Of a DNA stretch of 27,340 nucleotides, positions 1 through 10,111 are shown piece after piece. The position numbers and the translations under genes are program-made. This DNA is from Trichosphaerium sp. ATCC 40318 (Eukaryota; Discosea; Flabellinia; Trichosidae). Each line of letters begins with the position of its first letter. Position 1 is the first letter of the stretch. The stretch lies in the NCBI GenBank assembly GCA_038496445.1, contig JALMLS010000002.1:1-27340 (forward strand). The letters are read 5' to 3'. The notes under the pieces were generated by a model. The model saw nothing but the letters and a program-made list of their open reading frames with translations. It had not been told where the DNA came from and ran no database searches.

Positions 1-273
1 AAAGACAAATAAAGGTCACTTGCTGCTTTTTGTTCAAAACACGTGTGGTTTTACCTGTGCATTCCATCGCTTACAACGCTCCTGAAACGCAGCATCGTAC
101 AAAAACGAAAGGTTAAGTGGAAGTCGAGGTCAACGTTCTTTATTAGTTGTTATGCGATAGATTAATGACTGCAGTATGAGTGACGTTTGCGAAGATGTTG
201 ACCATCCATTGTTTGAAGCGCATTGACACTCAAATAAATTATTGAACAAAACAATCTTTAGAGAGTGTACGAT

Positions 274-2002
274 ATGAGTTCTAGTCCTTCTGGTCCATGT
301 GTTGTATGTCGTAGACCCATTACATCAGGAGCATGGCTTCAATTGCAACGGTACACTTTGTCTTCGCTTCAAACTGCGTCAATATGCAAAATGCAGCTAC
401 AAAAGGCGTTTTAGGCCTACTGGATTTGCAATTGCAATTGTTAACCCAAAGCACCTTTCTAGTGATCGTTTTGCAGTTTCTACGCTACCTCTAACGTCTG
501 TACGTAGGTATTGTTACCATGGAAGTTGTTTTAGATGTGTATCATGTCAAACAGAACTGTAAGTACTGTCAGCCATTAATTCAAGCCTATAGCGGCCTAA
601 GCGCTAGTTGACATGTCCATATTTGGTAACCAGTATTCACGAAAACTGACAGTCCTTTTCTAGATACGGAAAATCATTTACACCCGTGCGCAGTACGGTT
701 TTTTTTGAGAAATTCTTCGTTGCTAAGAAATGACTATCATATTTAGACCAGAATAGTGCTCCTACGATATATTGTAAGAGCTGTAAGACATCATCAAATG
801 GTACGCTGTGTTGATTACGTAGGTTCACTGAAATGCAGTACATCAAACACTACGTTGTGGCCTAAGCATAAATTTCTTTCTTTTTTTGTCTGGCATCTTT
901 TTCGAAAAGTTTAAAACACGTGCTTTGTGATATCCTCTTAACTAGTTGAATTAACGTTATGTGTAGTTACAGTAAAAATACAGGATAATAGAACACCAGG
1001 AGGTGGGAACAATTCTGGTCCGTATGGATGCAAACCTGCGCCACGAGTACAACCACAAAGTATGTTGATTTGTTTCTCCAAGCTGGTTGTTAACATGATT
1101 GCTTTTCAGATTACAATCTAAATCAAAACCATTACCAAGTCCAGAGAGAACAACAAGAAAGAAAAAGGCTTGCTGAAGAAAGGTGGGAGCAAGATAAACT
1201 GGAAAGGCAAAGAAAAGCGAGAAATCAAGCCATATTGCTTGAAGAAAGGAGACAGCTAGAAGAAGAAGCGAGGCAGAGGAGATTACAAGAACAACAAAGA
1301 CTCAGAGAGGAAGAACAACAAAGAACTGAAAGAAAACGAAGAGAAAGCATGGAACAAGATAGATTGGAGAGAGCGAGGAAAGCTTCAATGCCAACACAAC
1401 CACGGACTCAGGTACAATATTATGATAAAACGTTTTTCAACAATAGTAGGGATATAAGCAACAGCCAAGGCAAACACAATACAGTACTTCACAACGACCT
1501 ATAGCTCCAACACGGCACAGACCACCTCCAGTTGTACAGTCATTTCGTCCACAACATCCAGTATCTTCATTTCCGGCTTCTGCATCACCACCTCCGCCGC
1601 CTATGAATAGTGGTCCACCCCCTCCACTTCCACCTATGAGTATTGCTTCACCATCAACTGGACCTGCACGTCCAAAGTTGTACGTAATATAGTTTCAAGT
1701 TTCGTATTTATGATGAAAGGGGTGGACTTCTTGGAGCTATTGAAGGGTTCAGCAAGAATAATCTAAAAAAGTCTAGTACAAATAATTCTTCAAACAGAGG
1801 TATAGGGAGAGTAACGAATGGTACTTCAACCAACCAAATATTCCACAAGATTTTGCACAACAAAGATACTAACTTCTTTTTTTCCTTAGTACCAACTGGG
1901 AGTTCTTCATCGCGTGGACCAATGTCACAGAGACCAAAGATGGGTTTTGGGTCTATAGCAGAAGAAGCAATTTTAAAGCGTAATAATTTAAGAAAAGTTT
2001 AA
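274..2002 (+). CDS. LIM / coiled-coil / proline-rich / double WH2 protein (actin regulator)
   Basis: Model: exons 274-350, 508-558, 664-692, 747-800, 973-1059, 1110-1411, 1459-1679, 1720-1799, 1890-2002; all phases agree and give 337 aa. Seen: an N-terminal LIM zinc finger at about residues 9-65 (CVVC, then HGSC, FRC, VSC and a closing YCKSC; the last spacer, 22 residues, is slightly long), a highly charged Glu/Arg/Gln coiled coil at about 105-195, a proline-rich stretch to 273 with runs such as PPPPP, then a WH2-like motif (GGLLGAIEGF...LKK) and a second WH2-like C-terminus (GSIAEEAILKRNNLRKV). Known: WH2 motifs bind G-actin, poly-proline binds profilin or SH3 domains, and LIM fingers bind proteins, often at adhesions. 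Inference: a WIP/verprolin-like cytoskeletal regulator. The last intron has a textbook ACTAAC branch site, and AATAAA overlaps the stop. The first half of LIM is certain; the exons carrying the second half are short and less sure. Confidence 0.8.
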
Positions 2003-2150
2003 ATAAAACAAGTGTTGATTAAGAGTCCAAGCTAGGGATTTTGACGTATGATATCTCCAGTTGAAGTACATTAGAACAGCCTATTTTCAGAACTTTGATA
2101 AACCAGGCAATTCAAACACTGGTTTTTATTTCACTTTTGCGTCACTTTAC

Positions 2151-3386
2151 TCATTTTTTGGTACAAGTGTTGAAATGCAGCAGTTGATCGAGACATTCTT
2201 GAGTAATTGACGTGTCAGTAATATTAATTTTGTGAACCCCAGTTAGTGATTTAATGGCTTCATTTGTTATCTGTTTACAACCTCTAAGATTAATAAAATA
2301 TGCTCCAGAAAGTGCCTGGACGCCTTTGTCTGTAATGTGTTTGCACCCACCAAGATCTATAATGTGTACACCTGACAGTGCTTCGATACCTTTATCTGTA
2401 ATAGACGTTACTCAGAAAAATGGTATGTACACCAGCGAGTGCTTTTATCCCTTCATCTGTAATAGATGTGTTACTCAAATAAATGGTATGTACACCAGCG
2501 AGTGACTTTATCCCTTCATCTGTGACTGAGGTTCTGCGCAGATCAATGGTGTGAACACCAGATCTGTAGGCAACTTACACAGATAAATTTTGTGTACACC
2601 AGCAAAGTGCTTTATCCCTTCATTTAATACATTTGCAACCAATGAGGTTTATTGAGTTAACACCAGCAAGTGACTTTATCCCTTCATCTGTAATACATTT
2701 GCAACCAATGAGGTTTATTGTATTAACACCAGCAAGTGACTTTATCCTTCATCTGTGACTGAGGTTCTGCACAGATCAATGGTATGTACACCAGAAAGAT
2801 ATTTTAACCCTTCATCTGTAATAGATGTGTTATTAAGATTAATTTTATGTGCACCAAAGATTTTATCCCTTCATCTGTTACTGCGGTTCTAGATAGATGA
2901 ATGGTATGTACACCAGCAAGTGCTTTTAACCCTTCATCTGTTACTGAAGTATGGCTAAGGTCAATGGCATGTACACCAGCAAGTGCTTTGACACCTTCAT
3001 CAGTTACAGTATTACTACATTCACAAAGATCAATGGAATGAACACCAGCAAATGTCTTGATAACATCATCAGAAATGGCTTTGCCAACAAGTTTGATGTT
3101 TGTGTGCTGGAGAGTACTTGAGTATTTTAAAATTGCTGAAGCTTGGTCAACACGTGAAATCTGAACGCTACAGTATCCGATAATATCGTGAACAATAGAA
3201 GCAAGGTGATGACAGGTTTGAGAAGCAGCAAAGCGTGATTTTGTTGTTGTTACGCAAAATAAGCGCTAAAACCTCTGTGGGAAGGTCTAAAATGCTTATT
3301 TGCGCCCTATTATATGTTAGAATAGGAAAATAGAACAAGTTACGTCGGAACCTTTCATCTTTAATATTTATCTTTTGTACGAGCAT
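2151..3386 (-). pseudogene. Decayed F-box / leucine-rich-repeat gene
   Basis: The minus strand opens with ATG at 3386 and an F-box start (LPTEVLALIL). The rest of the box (AASQTCHHLASIVHDII) lies in another frame, so a one-base shift falls near 3240. About 14 leucine-rich units of 21-23 residues follow, with consensus AGVHTIDLxxTxVTDEGIKxL, ending at a stop at 2151-2153. Further breaks: a shift near 2865 (SL/VH junction), a missing G making TAA near 2750, a lost TD pair near 2630, a larger deletion near 2570 and one near 2410. Several indels are not in homopolymers, so sequencing error alone is unlikely. It belongs with the intact paralogues at 4570, 16877 and 24498, but has more and more uniform repeats. 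Inference: an SCF-type substrate adaptor gene that expanded its repeats and then decayed. Confidence 0.82.
2230..3065 (-). repeat. Tandem coding repeat of about 63-69 bp (LRR units)
   Basis: On the plus strand the phrase ACACCAGCAAGTG / CTTTATCCCTTCATCTG recurs roughly every 63-69 bp. These are the antisense of LRR codons GVHTI...TDEGIK. Neighbouring units near 2640-2760 are almost identical, pointing to recent unequal crossing-over or slippage. The array explains the absence of a long open frame here. Confidence 0.85.
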
Positions 3387-3450
3387 ATCGAGTGTATCGT
3401 AAACCGTTGGGAACTCACAGCTTTTCGGAATGACTTAAATACGATGTTAA

Positions 3451-4243
3451 GTGACCGTCCATTGCGATGCCGTTTACATACCAAAGGGCTACCGAATGAT
3501 AAGAAAGCAGCCTTACTCTTTTTCAATACCATACTTCGCAAATAGACAAAAACGGATCGTTAATGACTACACAACGCCCACTTGGGGTTTTATGACGCCG
3601 GAGCTTGTTTGTGAAGTGGCTGATTGGCTTTGTAATGATTGGCGTGGTATTATTTGCTTCTCAAGAACATGTAAATACCTCAACGACGTACTAACCCACC
3701 ACGAGAAGCGTGTATGGAGGATGCCATGTAAATTATTAAACATAGACACTAGAAAGGTAGATAACCCTCGCACAAGGTACGTAACGCGTAGTATACGCTA
3801 TCAACATTGTTTCAAGCTGATTTCAACTTAGATTTGGCTTGGAGATTCTAGAACGCCGTTTAGACGCTAAGATCATTACAGCAGCCTCTAACATAATCAA
3901 ACTACAAGGAACACAAGCAGTCAGATGCTTCACAGTTAGTATACAACGTCCACCACAAAATCCAAAAACTTGGACTCAAATCTCGTCAACGGAGTTCCTT
4001 AGCCGCTTTTCATCGATTTATGTTGATCTACTTAACGAAGATATTGGTACAATTGAGCATAACTTACCTTGTTCTCGAAATATTATGTCACGTGCTTTAA
4101 GAAACTTTCAAAAATTATGGCCTTCGTCAACTATCGATGCACAGTATTATATTAATCACGTGATGCGTTCTTTACGTGTTTCTAATGAAGAAAGAGCTCT
4201 TGTGATTCATCCAGGTTATACACCTAAAAGTCAAGTTTTTTAG
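3451..4243 (+). CDS. F-box-like protein, two exons
   Basis: Model: exons 3451-3776 and 3832-4243 around a 55-nt GTACGT...TTAG intron; phases match and give 245 aa. The N-terminal half carries an F-box-like segment at about residues 50-90 (MTPELVCEVADWL, then FSRTCKYLNDVL). The remainder shows no LRR, kelch or WD pattern I can recognise; it includes a basic stretch and a helix-rich C-terminus. Without the splice the first frame stops just after the intron, and the second frame has no good start, so one gene is preferred. AATAAA lies at 4277. Known: F-box proteins link Skp1/Cullin-1 ligases to substrates. The F-box assignment is from pattern only and the substrate-binding part is unidentified. 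Confidence 0.65.
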
Positions 4244-4569
4244 TTGATTGTACACAATATTCCTTCACAAGTTGTAATAAAATCTCGTTTGTACATTATT
4301 TTACTCTGCAATTCGAAAAAAATACAATTGGTTTAGATTGATCCTACGTTTTTACCATACAGTTTTTTTGGGTATTTACAATTCTTATGAGTTAATATTA
4401 GCATTGTTTTTTTGTTTAGTCTTGTTGTTTCAAGAAAAAGAGGAATTGTCATAATAGGCTATCAAGGAGAAGGTAAGAAGGAACTATTTATAACTTTTGT
4501 GTATTCAATTGCTGCCTTCTATTCCCACATTGGGTTACTTTGAAAATGTTGAGCTGAGCCATTTAATAC
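4244..4569. other. Convergent intergenic spacer
   Basis: AT-rich space between two genes whose 3' ends face each other. It holds the AATAAA of the upstream gene at about 4277-4282. No open frame or RNA gene is seen. Confidence 0.6.
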
Positions 4570-5394
4570 CTAATGCTTCGACACTTTCTTTGAAATCTGA
4601 CAACTTCCATTGATTGTAGCTGATTTAAGTGATTTTAAGTGCTTCAAACATGAGTTTGTTACCTTGTCACAATTGAAGAGGTTAAGGCGTTCAAGATTGA
4701 CCAATGGCTTCAAACCTGCGTCTGTAATCGCGCAACCACAAACAAACAAACTTTTGAGATTTGTCAGTACTTTGATTGCATCATCTGTTATCACTGATGT
4801 GCCTCGGGTAGACTCAACAATATTTAATGTGTGTACATTGCCGAGATATTTAGAATAAGAAGCTTGTATGTTTGAGAGTGATATTTCATGGACATTCTTC
4901 AATGCCTTTATACCTTCAGCAGTAATATTCGTACAACCTAATAAGTTTATACAATGAACTCCTTTCAGAGCTTTTAGAGAAATATCTGTTATCTCTGTAT
5001 TGTTCAATGTAATCGTGTGAATGTTATGTTTTTCTCCAACTAGTGCAAGGATACCTTCATCTGTAATGGTCATTTCTGACAGATATATTGTATGAACGCC
5101 AACAAAACAAGCCAAGTCATGCACAGAGAGTATGATCCTGACAGACTGAAAATATATTGCAGTGTGTTTAAGCAAAGGACTGCCTTTGAGAAAAGAGCAA
5201 TCTGATGCCTTTAATAGCAAAATTTTAAACCCAACATTATGTCGAATAATGTCATTAAACTGAGAAGAAACTACAGAAGCTCTAATACGTTCTTTTTTGT
5301 CTAAATATTGTAGAATATGCGTTAGTGTCTCTGGAGGAAGCTCTTGGAGGAGTATAAATTGGTTTACTACTTCTTGGCTACGCTTTGCTGCCAT
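4570..5394 (-). CDS. F-box / leucine-rich-repeat protein
   Basis: Uninterrupted 274-codon frame. Residues about 15-60 are an F-box (LQELPPETLTHILQYLDKK, then RIRASVVSSQFNDII). From about residue 85 to the end come eight or so degenerate LRRs of the cysteine-containing / AMN1-like kind, with phrases such as GVHTIYL, ITDEGILAL, ITDISLKAL and ITAEGIKAL. Known: F-box/LRR proteins recruit substrates to SCF ubiquitin ligases in nucleus or cytoplasm. It has no intron, unlike most genes here, and is a close paralogue of the genes at 16877 and 24498, which share domain order, length and the phrase KKxRIRAS. Start: first ATG before the F-box. Its substrate cannot be inferred. Confidence 0.9.
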   Translation of the reverse strand: MAAKRSQEVVNQFILLQELPPETLTHILQYLDKKERIRASVVSSQFNDIIRHNVGFKILLLKASDCSFLKGSPLLKHTAIYFQSVRIILSVHDLACFVGVHTIYLSEMTITDEGILALVGEKHNIHTITLNNTEITDISLKALKGVHCINLLGCTNITAEGIKALKNVHEISLSNIQASYSKYLGNVHTLNIVESTRGTSVITDDAIKVLTNLKSLFVCGCAITDAGLKPLVNLERLNLFNCDKVTNSCLKHLKSLKSATINGSCQISKKVSKH

Positions 5395-5938
5395 TGAAGA
5401 TAACGAGGATAACGAAACATATTTTTAAGTCACCAACAACTTAAGTGCAACTGAATTACATTGACTAATAGAATGTGCGTGAGGGAAGACAGGGAGGTAG
5501 GTCACAGAGGGAAAAACGTATTGGAAAGACACGGGAGATTTTTAGGCAGGTATTAACGCCAAGGGGCTTTTCCGGCAAGGGAAGGTTTTAATTAAAATAT
5601 TTTTCCGCCAACCTTTTTTCTTTTCTTTTTTCTACATTATTGTATTAGGCGGGAAAGCCATGTCGGGAGGTGTGCCGACTATCTCCAAGTAGGTTTATCT
5701 GCGCCCGGATAAGTCAACCCCAAAAAATAAACAAACAAACAAGTACGTTGAGTATAATCTGGTTGTGTTCGGAGTTCTAGTAAGAGCGAAACTGTTGCTT
5801 ATTAGAATGGATTTATTGCACACAATCATAGAGCCTACAAGGTGTATTGCTATACGTAGCTAAGTTTCAGAGTGCAAAGCTATTGCTTGTTCTGATGTTA
5901 AGTGTATCTGCAGCGTTACATAACTATTGTATATGATA
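5395..5938. other. Intergenic region with a GC-richer, possibly structured patch
   Basis: Upstream of the F-box/LRR gene and downstream of the TDP2-like gene. Between about 5480 and 5720 the sequence is richer in G and C than its surroundings and holds short inverted pairs (GTCGG/CCGAC at 5664-5682, TATC/GATA around a GC-rich loop near 5696, and a TTTTAATTAAAA palindrome near 5587). No protein frame, tRNA or snRNA motif was recognised; it could be a promoter, a short non-coding RNA or an old MITE-like insertion. Confidence 0.3.
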
Positions 5939-7292
5939 CTATTGTAGTAGATTAAAGGTTGTATGCAATCCGAAATGATCTAGGGTAACCTTGTTAGTTT
6001 TGTCATTGATTTTGTGAAAAAAGTTGAGGAATTTAAAGGTTGTCTTACCTGATATCATAGGCGGTTTATCTTCCTTTCCAATGATCTTAATTTGGTCCGC
6101 CTTCCAATACTTACATTTTGTAAATATTCGATCTAACCTGCTTTTCCCCATGTGGCACCCTTAAATTAACAAAACATAAGCAGGATGGAAACAAAACACA
6201 GTTTCAAAGGTTTTTATCACCAAATATACTAGTTTAGCAAAATACAGTGCGCTTTACATATTCAATTTTCGAAAAGACTTAAACGAATCTGGTCTGGAGG
6301 AAAAATGCAAGATGTGTGACTGATTTCGAAATGGAAAAAAAAAGTTTAAAACCAAAACTTGAATTCTCGGAGTGCTGTACCTTATCGTTTTTGTGAATGT
6401 CAACCCACGTATCTCTAAAACCCTTTTTAGGCATAAAAGCTTCTTCTTCTGGCCATGCATAGTTATAATCGCCCAAAACAATCTGATCAGCTTCTGGATT
6501 TAAGTTCTTCAAAATCCATGATAATTGGCCTTCTCGAACTCTATGAAATTGACCTGCGCTTTCAAGATGTACAGTTGATAAAGCCAAAGTATGATCATCA
6601 AATGTAAGTTCACATACTATCTGTGATTTAGAGGAAACGAGGTGAAAACAAATCGAACCTATTGATTTCCTTGGCGCAGCTTTGAAAGGCAAATCATATC
6701 GTTCAAGTTTCGAAAATGGATACTTTGAAAAAATGGCTAACTTGTACTTCGAAAACTGTGTAATTCAATGAGCAAAATAGCACGTGTCAAACTTATTTTT
6801 AGGTACCTGTCCAGAAAGTGGTGAAACGTAGAAGTGTTTTCTAATGTAAGGATGCTTTAAAAGGCATTCATGAGCCAGTTCTGTTGTTTCTTGAACACAT
6901 ATGATGTCTGCATTGCATTCTTCAAACAATTTAACAAGTTTTGCAGTTCTTTCGGTTCTGTCTTCTTCAAATACCTTATAAATTGTTACCAGCGCGTGGT
7001 GAATACCTTTAGAGTACCCAAATGTTGTACGTGATGATATTGAGCTGTTTGACGCCAATTTTGTTTTTTTCTGTATTTACCTAAGCGTTGACGTTAGTAC
7101 AAGCGTATTTGCGTACTGTCGTACAGGTTTCCATTGAGATTTCGTTGTATCCCATTTAGAGCATACTAGAGACGCTATTACGCACTTATCTTCCGTTAGA
7201 CCCTCAAACGGTTTTATTACAGGCTTTTGTTTAATTTTAGGCCCGTCAGTCTTTTTAAGCTTTGTACGTTGTGCCTTTAGTTCTGCAAACAT
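5939..7292 (-). CDS. TDP2-like endonuclease/exonuclease/phosphatase (EEP) family protein
   Basis: Model (5' to 3'): 7101-7292, 7018-7044, 6807-6974, 6353 (or 6381)-6755, 6049-6159, 5939-5979. Conserved EEP motifs appear in order: LNIITYNIW, ADIICVQET (metal-binding Glu), KLAIFSKYPF, LSTVHLES, IVLGDYNYAW (GDxN), FRDTW, SRLDRIF and C-terminal SDHFGL. The SDH motif only forms when 6049 is joined to 5979, which supports the splice. Known: the family hydrolyses phosphodiesters in a Mg-dependent way; TVHLES resembles TDP2, which removes 5'-tyrosyl DNA adducts left by topoisomerase II. About 64 residues, Lys-rich at the start, precede the domain. The donor of the 6.2 kb intron is uncertain: 6352 keeps phase, 6380 looks stronger but does not. 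All key catalytic residues are present, so activity is plausible. Confidence 0.78.
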
Positions 7293-8097
7293 GTTGTTAT
7301 GTGTTGTGTTATAGAATCAACTATTAATAGAAGCTTAACGTACCTTAGGTGTACATTTCTTTCGACAATTTTCGTTGAAACATAGAAATGACATATTTCG
7401 CGCCATCAAAGCACAGTAGAGTAAAGCTTATAATAACCTCATAAGTTACTACTGGTTGTGAACAAATTATTCTGTAGTTTACATCGTTTGTTTTGGCTTT
7501 TTTCGTGCAACGTAAATTCAGTGAATGTTGACTTGAGGTTAAAAAATTCTTTACAAAATCATACAAGTTAAACACTCTACATAGACCACGTTGCTTACTT
7601 ACACTTTGTACATATAACGTCAAACAAGCATGGAAGGAGAAATATTAGCCGGTTGAACCAAGTTCGAATATACCCAATGAGCTGTGGTTTAACCAAAGCA
7701 GCAAACGTGTGGCGTTCTTGGGATGCTACCATAGTACTTGCGAACTAACCCATCACTAGGAGGTTCCTGATACCTGTATACGCGATATAGCATGTGTTTG
7801 CTTCTTTATAACTTAATAGTTGATAGAGCCAATACTACATCATTCGTGATTTTGAATGACACTTAACAACAGTATTTGTTTGAGCTTTTAAGTTGTTCAT
7901 AAAGTACTTAGGTCAGAGTTCCACTCGTGTTTCTTATCCAGAAATGAGCTCTCAGAAGAGCACATTGAGTGTCTTTTTACACATAATACTACTTTTGTAT
8001 CCTAGCGTTGCTAAAGTGCCGTAAACTATGCACTTGAAGTAGGGGTTAAGTTAGTTATTCGTCTAGTCACCTGTTTAAGGTATACTACGCATAAAGG
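7293..8097. other. Gene-poor region
   Basis: No convincing coding exon. A 92-codon minus-strand frame at 7345-7623 lacks any domain, biased codon pattern or splice context. The region probably includes the promoter of the TDP2-like gene. No repeat or RNA gene seen. Confidence 0.45.
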
Positions 8098-8375
8098 ATT
8101 ACCATTGATTGTACTTGTGACAACAGCAACACGAGGAAGGTGAGTAATCCAAGGATTCGATATCTAAATAACATGATTGTTAAGGAAGCAAATGAACGTG
8201 AAGATGGAAGAGCTTGTTTCCCTTTTGTCTTGAATAATTTTTACTGGCATCGTATCATCCTTGATGAAGGGTATAGTACTTGAGAAACAAGACCATTTCT
8301 ATTTTAAGGAATTGTGTTCGTTTGAAGCTAGATCAATGTGGGTTGTAAAACACCGTTTACTATGGTACACTAATA
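8098..8375 (+). pseudogene. Fragment of an SNF2-family helicase/ATPase gene
   Basis: A plus-strand frame contains LNNFYWHRIILDEGY, matching the SNF2 DExH-box context (W-x-R-I-x-L-D-E-x-H). After an extra base near 8277 the frame shifts to KELCSFEARSMWVV followed by KTPF, matching the family segment that ends in W-x-x-T-G-T-P. A hydrophobic phrase GLPLIVLVTT lies upstream, roughly where motif Ia would be. No start, motif I or C-terminal helicase half is visible. The DEAH His is Tyr, the frame is shifted once, and bases are missing in the TGTP motif. Inference: a truncated, inactive remnant. It could instead be exons with mispredicted splicing, but no donor/acceptor pair repairs the frame. Confidence 0.45.
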
Positions 8376-9113
8376 ACTTTTTCTTATAATAGCCTATGTA
8401 GGCTTAAAATAGATGACTATAAAGTTTCTTAGGATCAAATATAGCGACCCAGAGTTCAACTTCTCCACAAGATAAACGTCCGTCTTTTTCTTACAATTTT
8501 CGCTTTAGTATTACTATCTTTCGTACTAAAGGTAAAATCTAGCTGGGACACACAGACTAAATCATACACAAAGTGCAATTGGGAACAAGAACAAGCATAC
8601 CTATTTTTCGGTCCCCTCTGTGTACTAGAGATGTTGCCAAAACGGATGTTAAAACTGTCTTTGAAAAAAATTGTGACTGAAGTCGAAGTCGTTTTTGAGC
8701 CGGTACAGATTTGTAACATAAAAGGGCTGTTTGTTTCATTTATTGTATCACATAGTCCGAGCCAGCTATTAGTTCTGGTGCCACCAGTATTTATTTAGAT
8801 TTTATTGTAACAAAACACAACCAAATGACTACAATTAAGACGTGAGCTCCATTACACGTGTAAGTGAGAGACTTTGAAATAGAACAAATACTGTGCAAGA
8901 AGCAACTTATTTTATTCCTTGTAAAAAAGAGGTTGTAAATAACCAACTACATATCTATTTTAGATTTTAACTTCAAAGTTCTAAATGGCAGTACCACATC
9001 GTTGACAGATGACAAACAAAACATCAAACAATATTTTCTGGTGTAGAAGTCAACAGGGTTCTCTTGTACATAGTAAATCCTTTTCTCGAGATTTTTGTCC
9101 GTTTACCAAAATA
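8376..9113. other. Gene-poor region upstream of the 9.1 kb gene
   Basis: Small overlapping frames on both strands at 8456-8740 have no recognisable features. Probably intergenic sequence plus the promoter and 5' leader of the next gene. A CACGTG lies at 8855. Confidence 0.4.
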
Positions 9114-9991
9114 ATGGCACAAAGCACGAATAAAGGTAAAACGCCCAACGCTGGTCTTTTAACCGTATGTGACGATGTCTTAAACGAAATATCAATGAGA
9201 ACGCTTTATCACGACTTTAGAGGCTTAGTACGTCTAGAAAGAGTCTGTAAAACGTTGAGGCAACGTATAAAGGCTTGCGATGTAACAAAAATATTTAAGC
9301 TCGATGTAGCGATCTTACAGGTGTTCAGTACATCAGACGAGCTTAAAGTAAAGCTTATCAATCACTTACGCAATGATTCAGTGCTGTGTGGGGTACTAAA
9401 ACAAGATTTGTGCGAGACATACATTTATAATTGTATGTGGAGTGGTTTTGTAGACCAATTTTGCTCAAGTACTAATGATCTGGATGACGTGGTTAAGTGT
9501 CACTTTGAGAATCAAGGATATTGTTGTTCAGTTTATAACGATTTAAAGGTTGAAGATTATTTAAATATCTTCTCATGCGTAAGCTGTGCTTCTAAATACG
9601 CACCACATATCAATCTTAAGCCTATTACTTGTGACAAGTGTCGTAACTGCATAGATGCTAGGCATTACATTGTGTTACGGCGTCCAAATGGCGAAATATT
9701 GTGCGAAGATTGCTTTGGCTGTACAAAAGATGTGTTACGCTATATCAAACAATGTGGATCAAAGATGTTATTATCTGCAGCAAAAGCTGTGAGCGTTCGA
9801 CCATAGATAGTAACTTTGCAAGGTTAGCTTCACCAGTGGAGATAGAGAAGATTTTAGAAACATTGGATGAAGACGATGATGAAGAAATGGAGGAAAAGAT
9901 TTGCAACAGCACAGTTTATACTATTGCTAGTTGTAGCTACAATGAAAATGAATTGGGTGATACATATTACATGATTGTACTCAAAAAATAA
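9114..9991 (+). CDS. F-box-like, cysteine-rich protein with acidic tail
   Basis: An in-frame ATG exists at 9009, but the one at 9114 has a better context (AAAATAATGG) and begins a more protein-like segment. Residues about 18-55 resemble an F-box (VCDDVLNEI, then LVRLERVCKTLRQRI). Residues about 155-210 hold clustered CxxC pairs (CVSC, CDKCRNC, CEDCFGC), likely a zinc-binding module. The unspliced frame ends at 9806; joining 9733 to 9781 (GTTACG...CTGCAG, 48 nt) keeps phase and adds an acidic tail (LDEDDDEEMEEK) ending at 9991, total 276 aa. The donor is weak, so the shorter protein remains possible. A decayed copy follows at 10112. Function unknown: perhaps a ligase adaptor with a zinc-dependent binding domain. 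Confidence 0.65.
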
Positions 9992-10013
9992 CAAAATAAC
10001 AAAATAATAAAAT
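9980..10013. repeat. Short AAAATAAC-type tandem repeat
   Basis: Three to four copies of an 8-bp A-rich unit directly after the stop codon. It supplies AATAAA-like signals and may serve as the 3' end region. Confidence 0.6.
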
Positions 10014-10111
10014 GGTGTAAAAATACAATTGTTTGTCTTTACAACCAAACAATGACTTGGACTGGAATGGTACTGTTGCATCTCAACAGTGAGATAAATA
10101 TTGCTATTGCC

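Noticed and set aside
2230-3065. Regular direct repeats resembling a CRISPR array
   Set aside because: Spacing and content are those of tandem LRR codons on the minus strand; there are no unique spacers or cas genes, and the genome is eukaryotic.
7345-7623. A 92-codon minus-strand frame
   Set aside because: No domain, signal or splice context, and the composition resembles non-coding AT-rich sequence.
7650-7690. GTTCGAAT word resembling a tRNA T-loop
   Set aside because: The bases around it do not form a T-stem and there is no matching A box.
9009-9113. Upstream ATG for the 9.1 kb F-box-like gene
   Set aside because: The added 35 residues show no conserved pattern, and the ATG at 9114 has the better context; not excluded.
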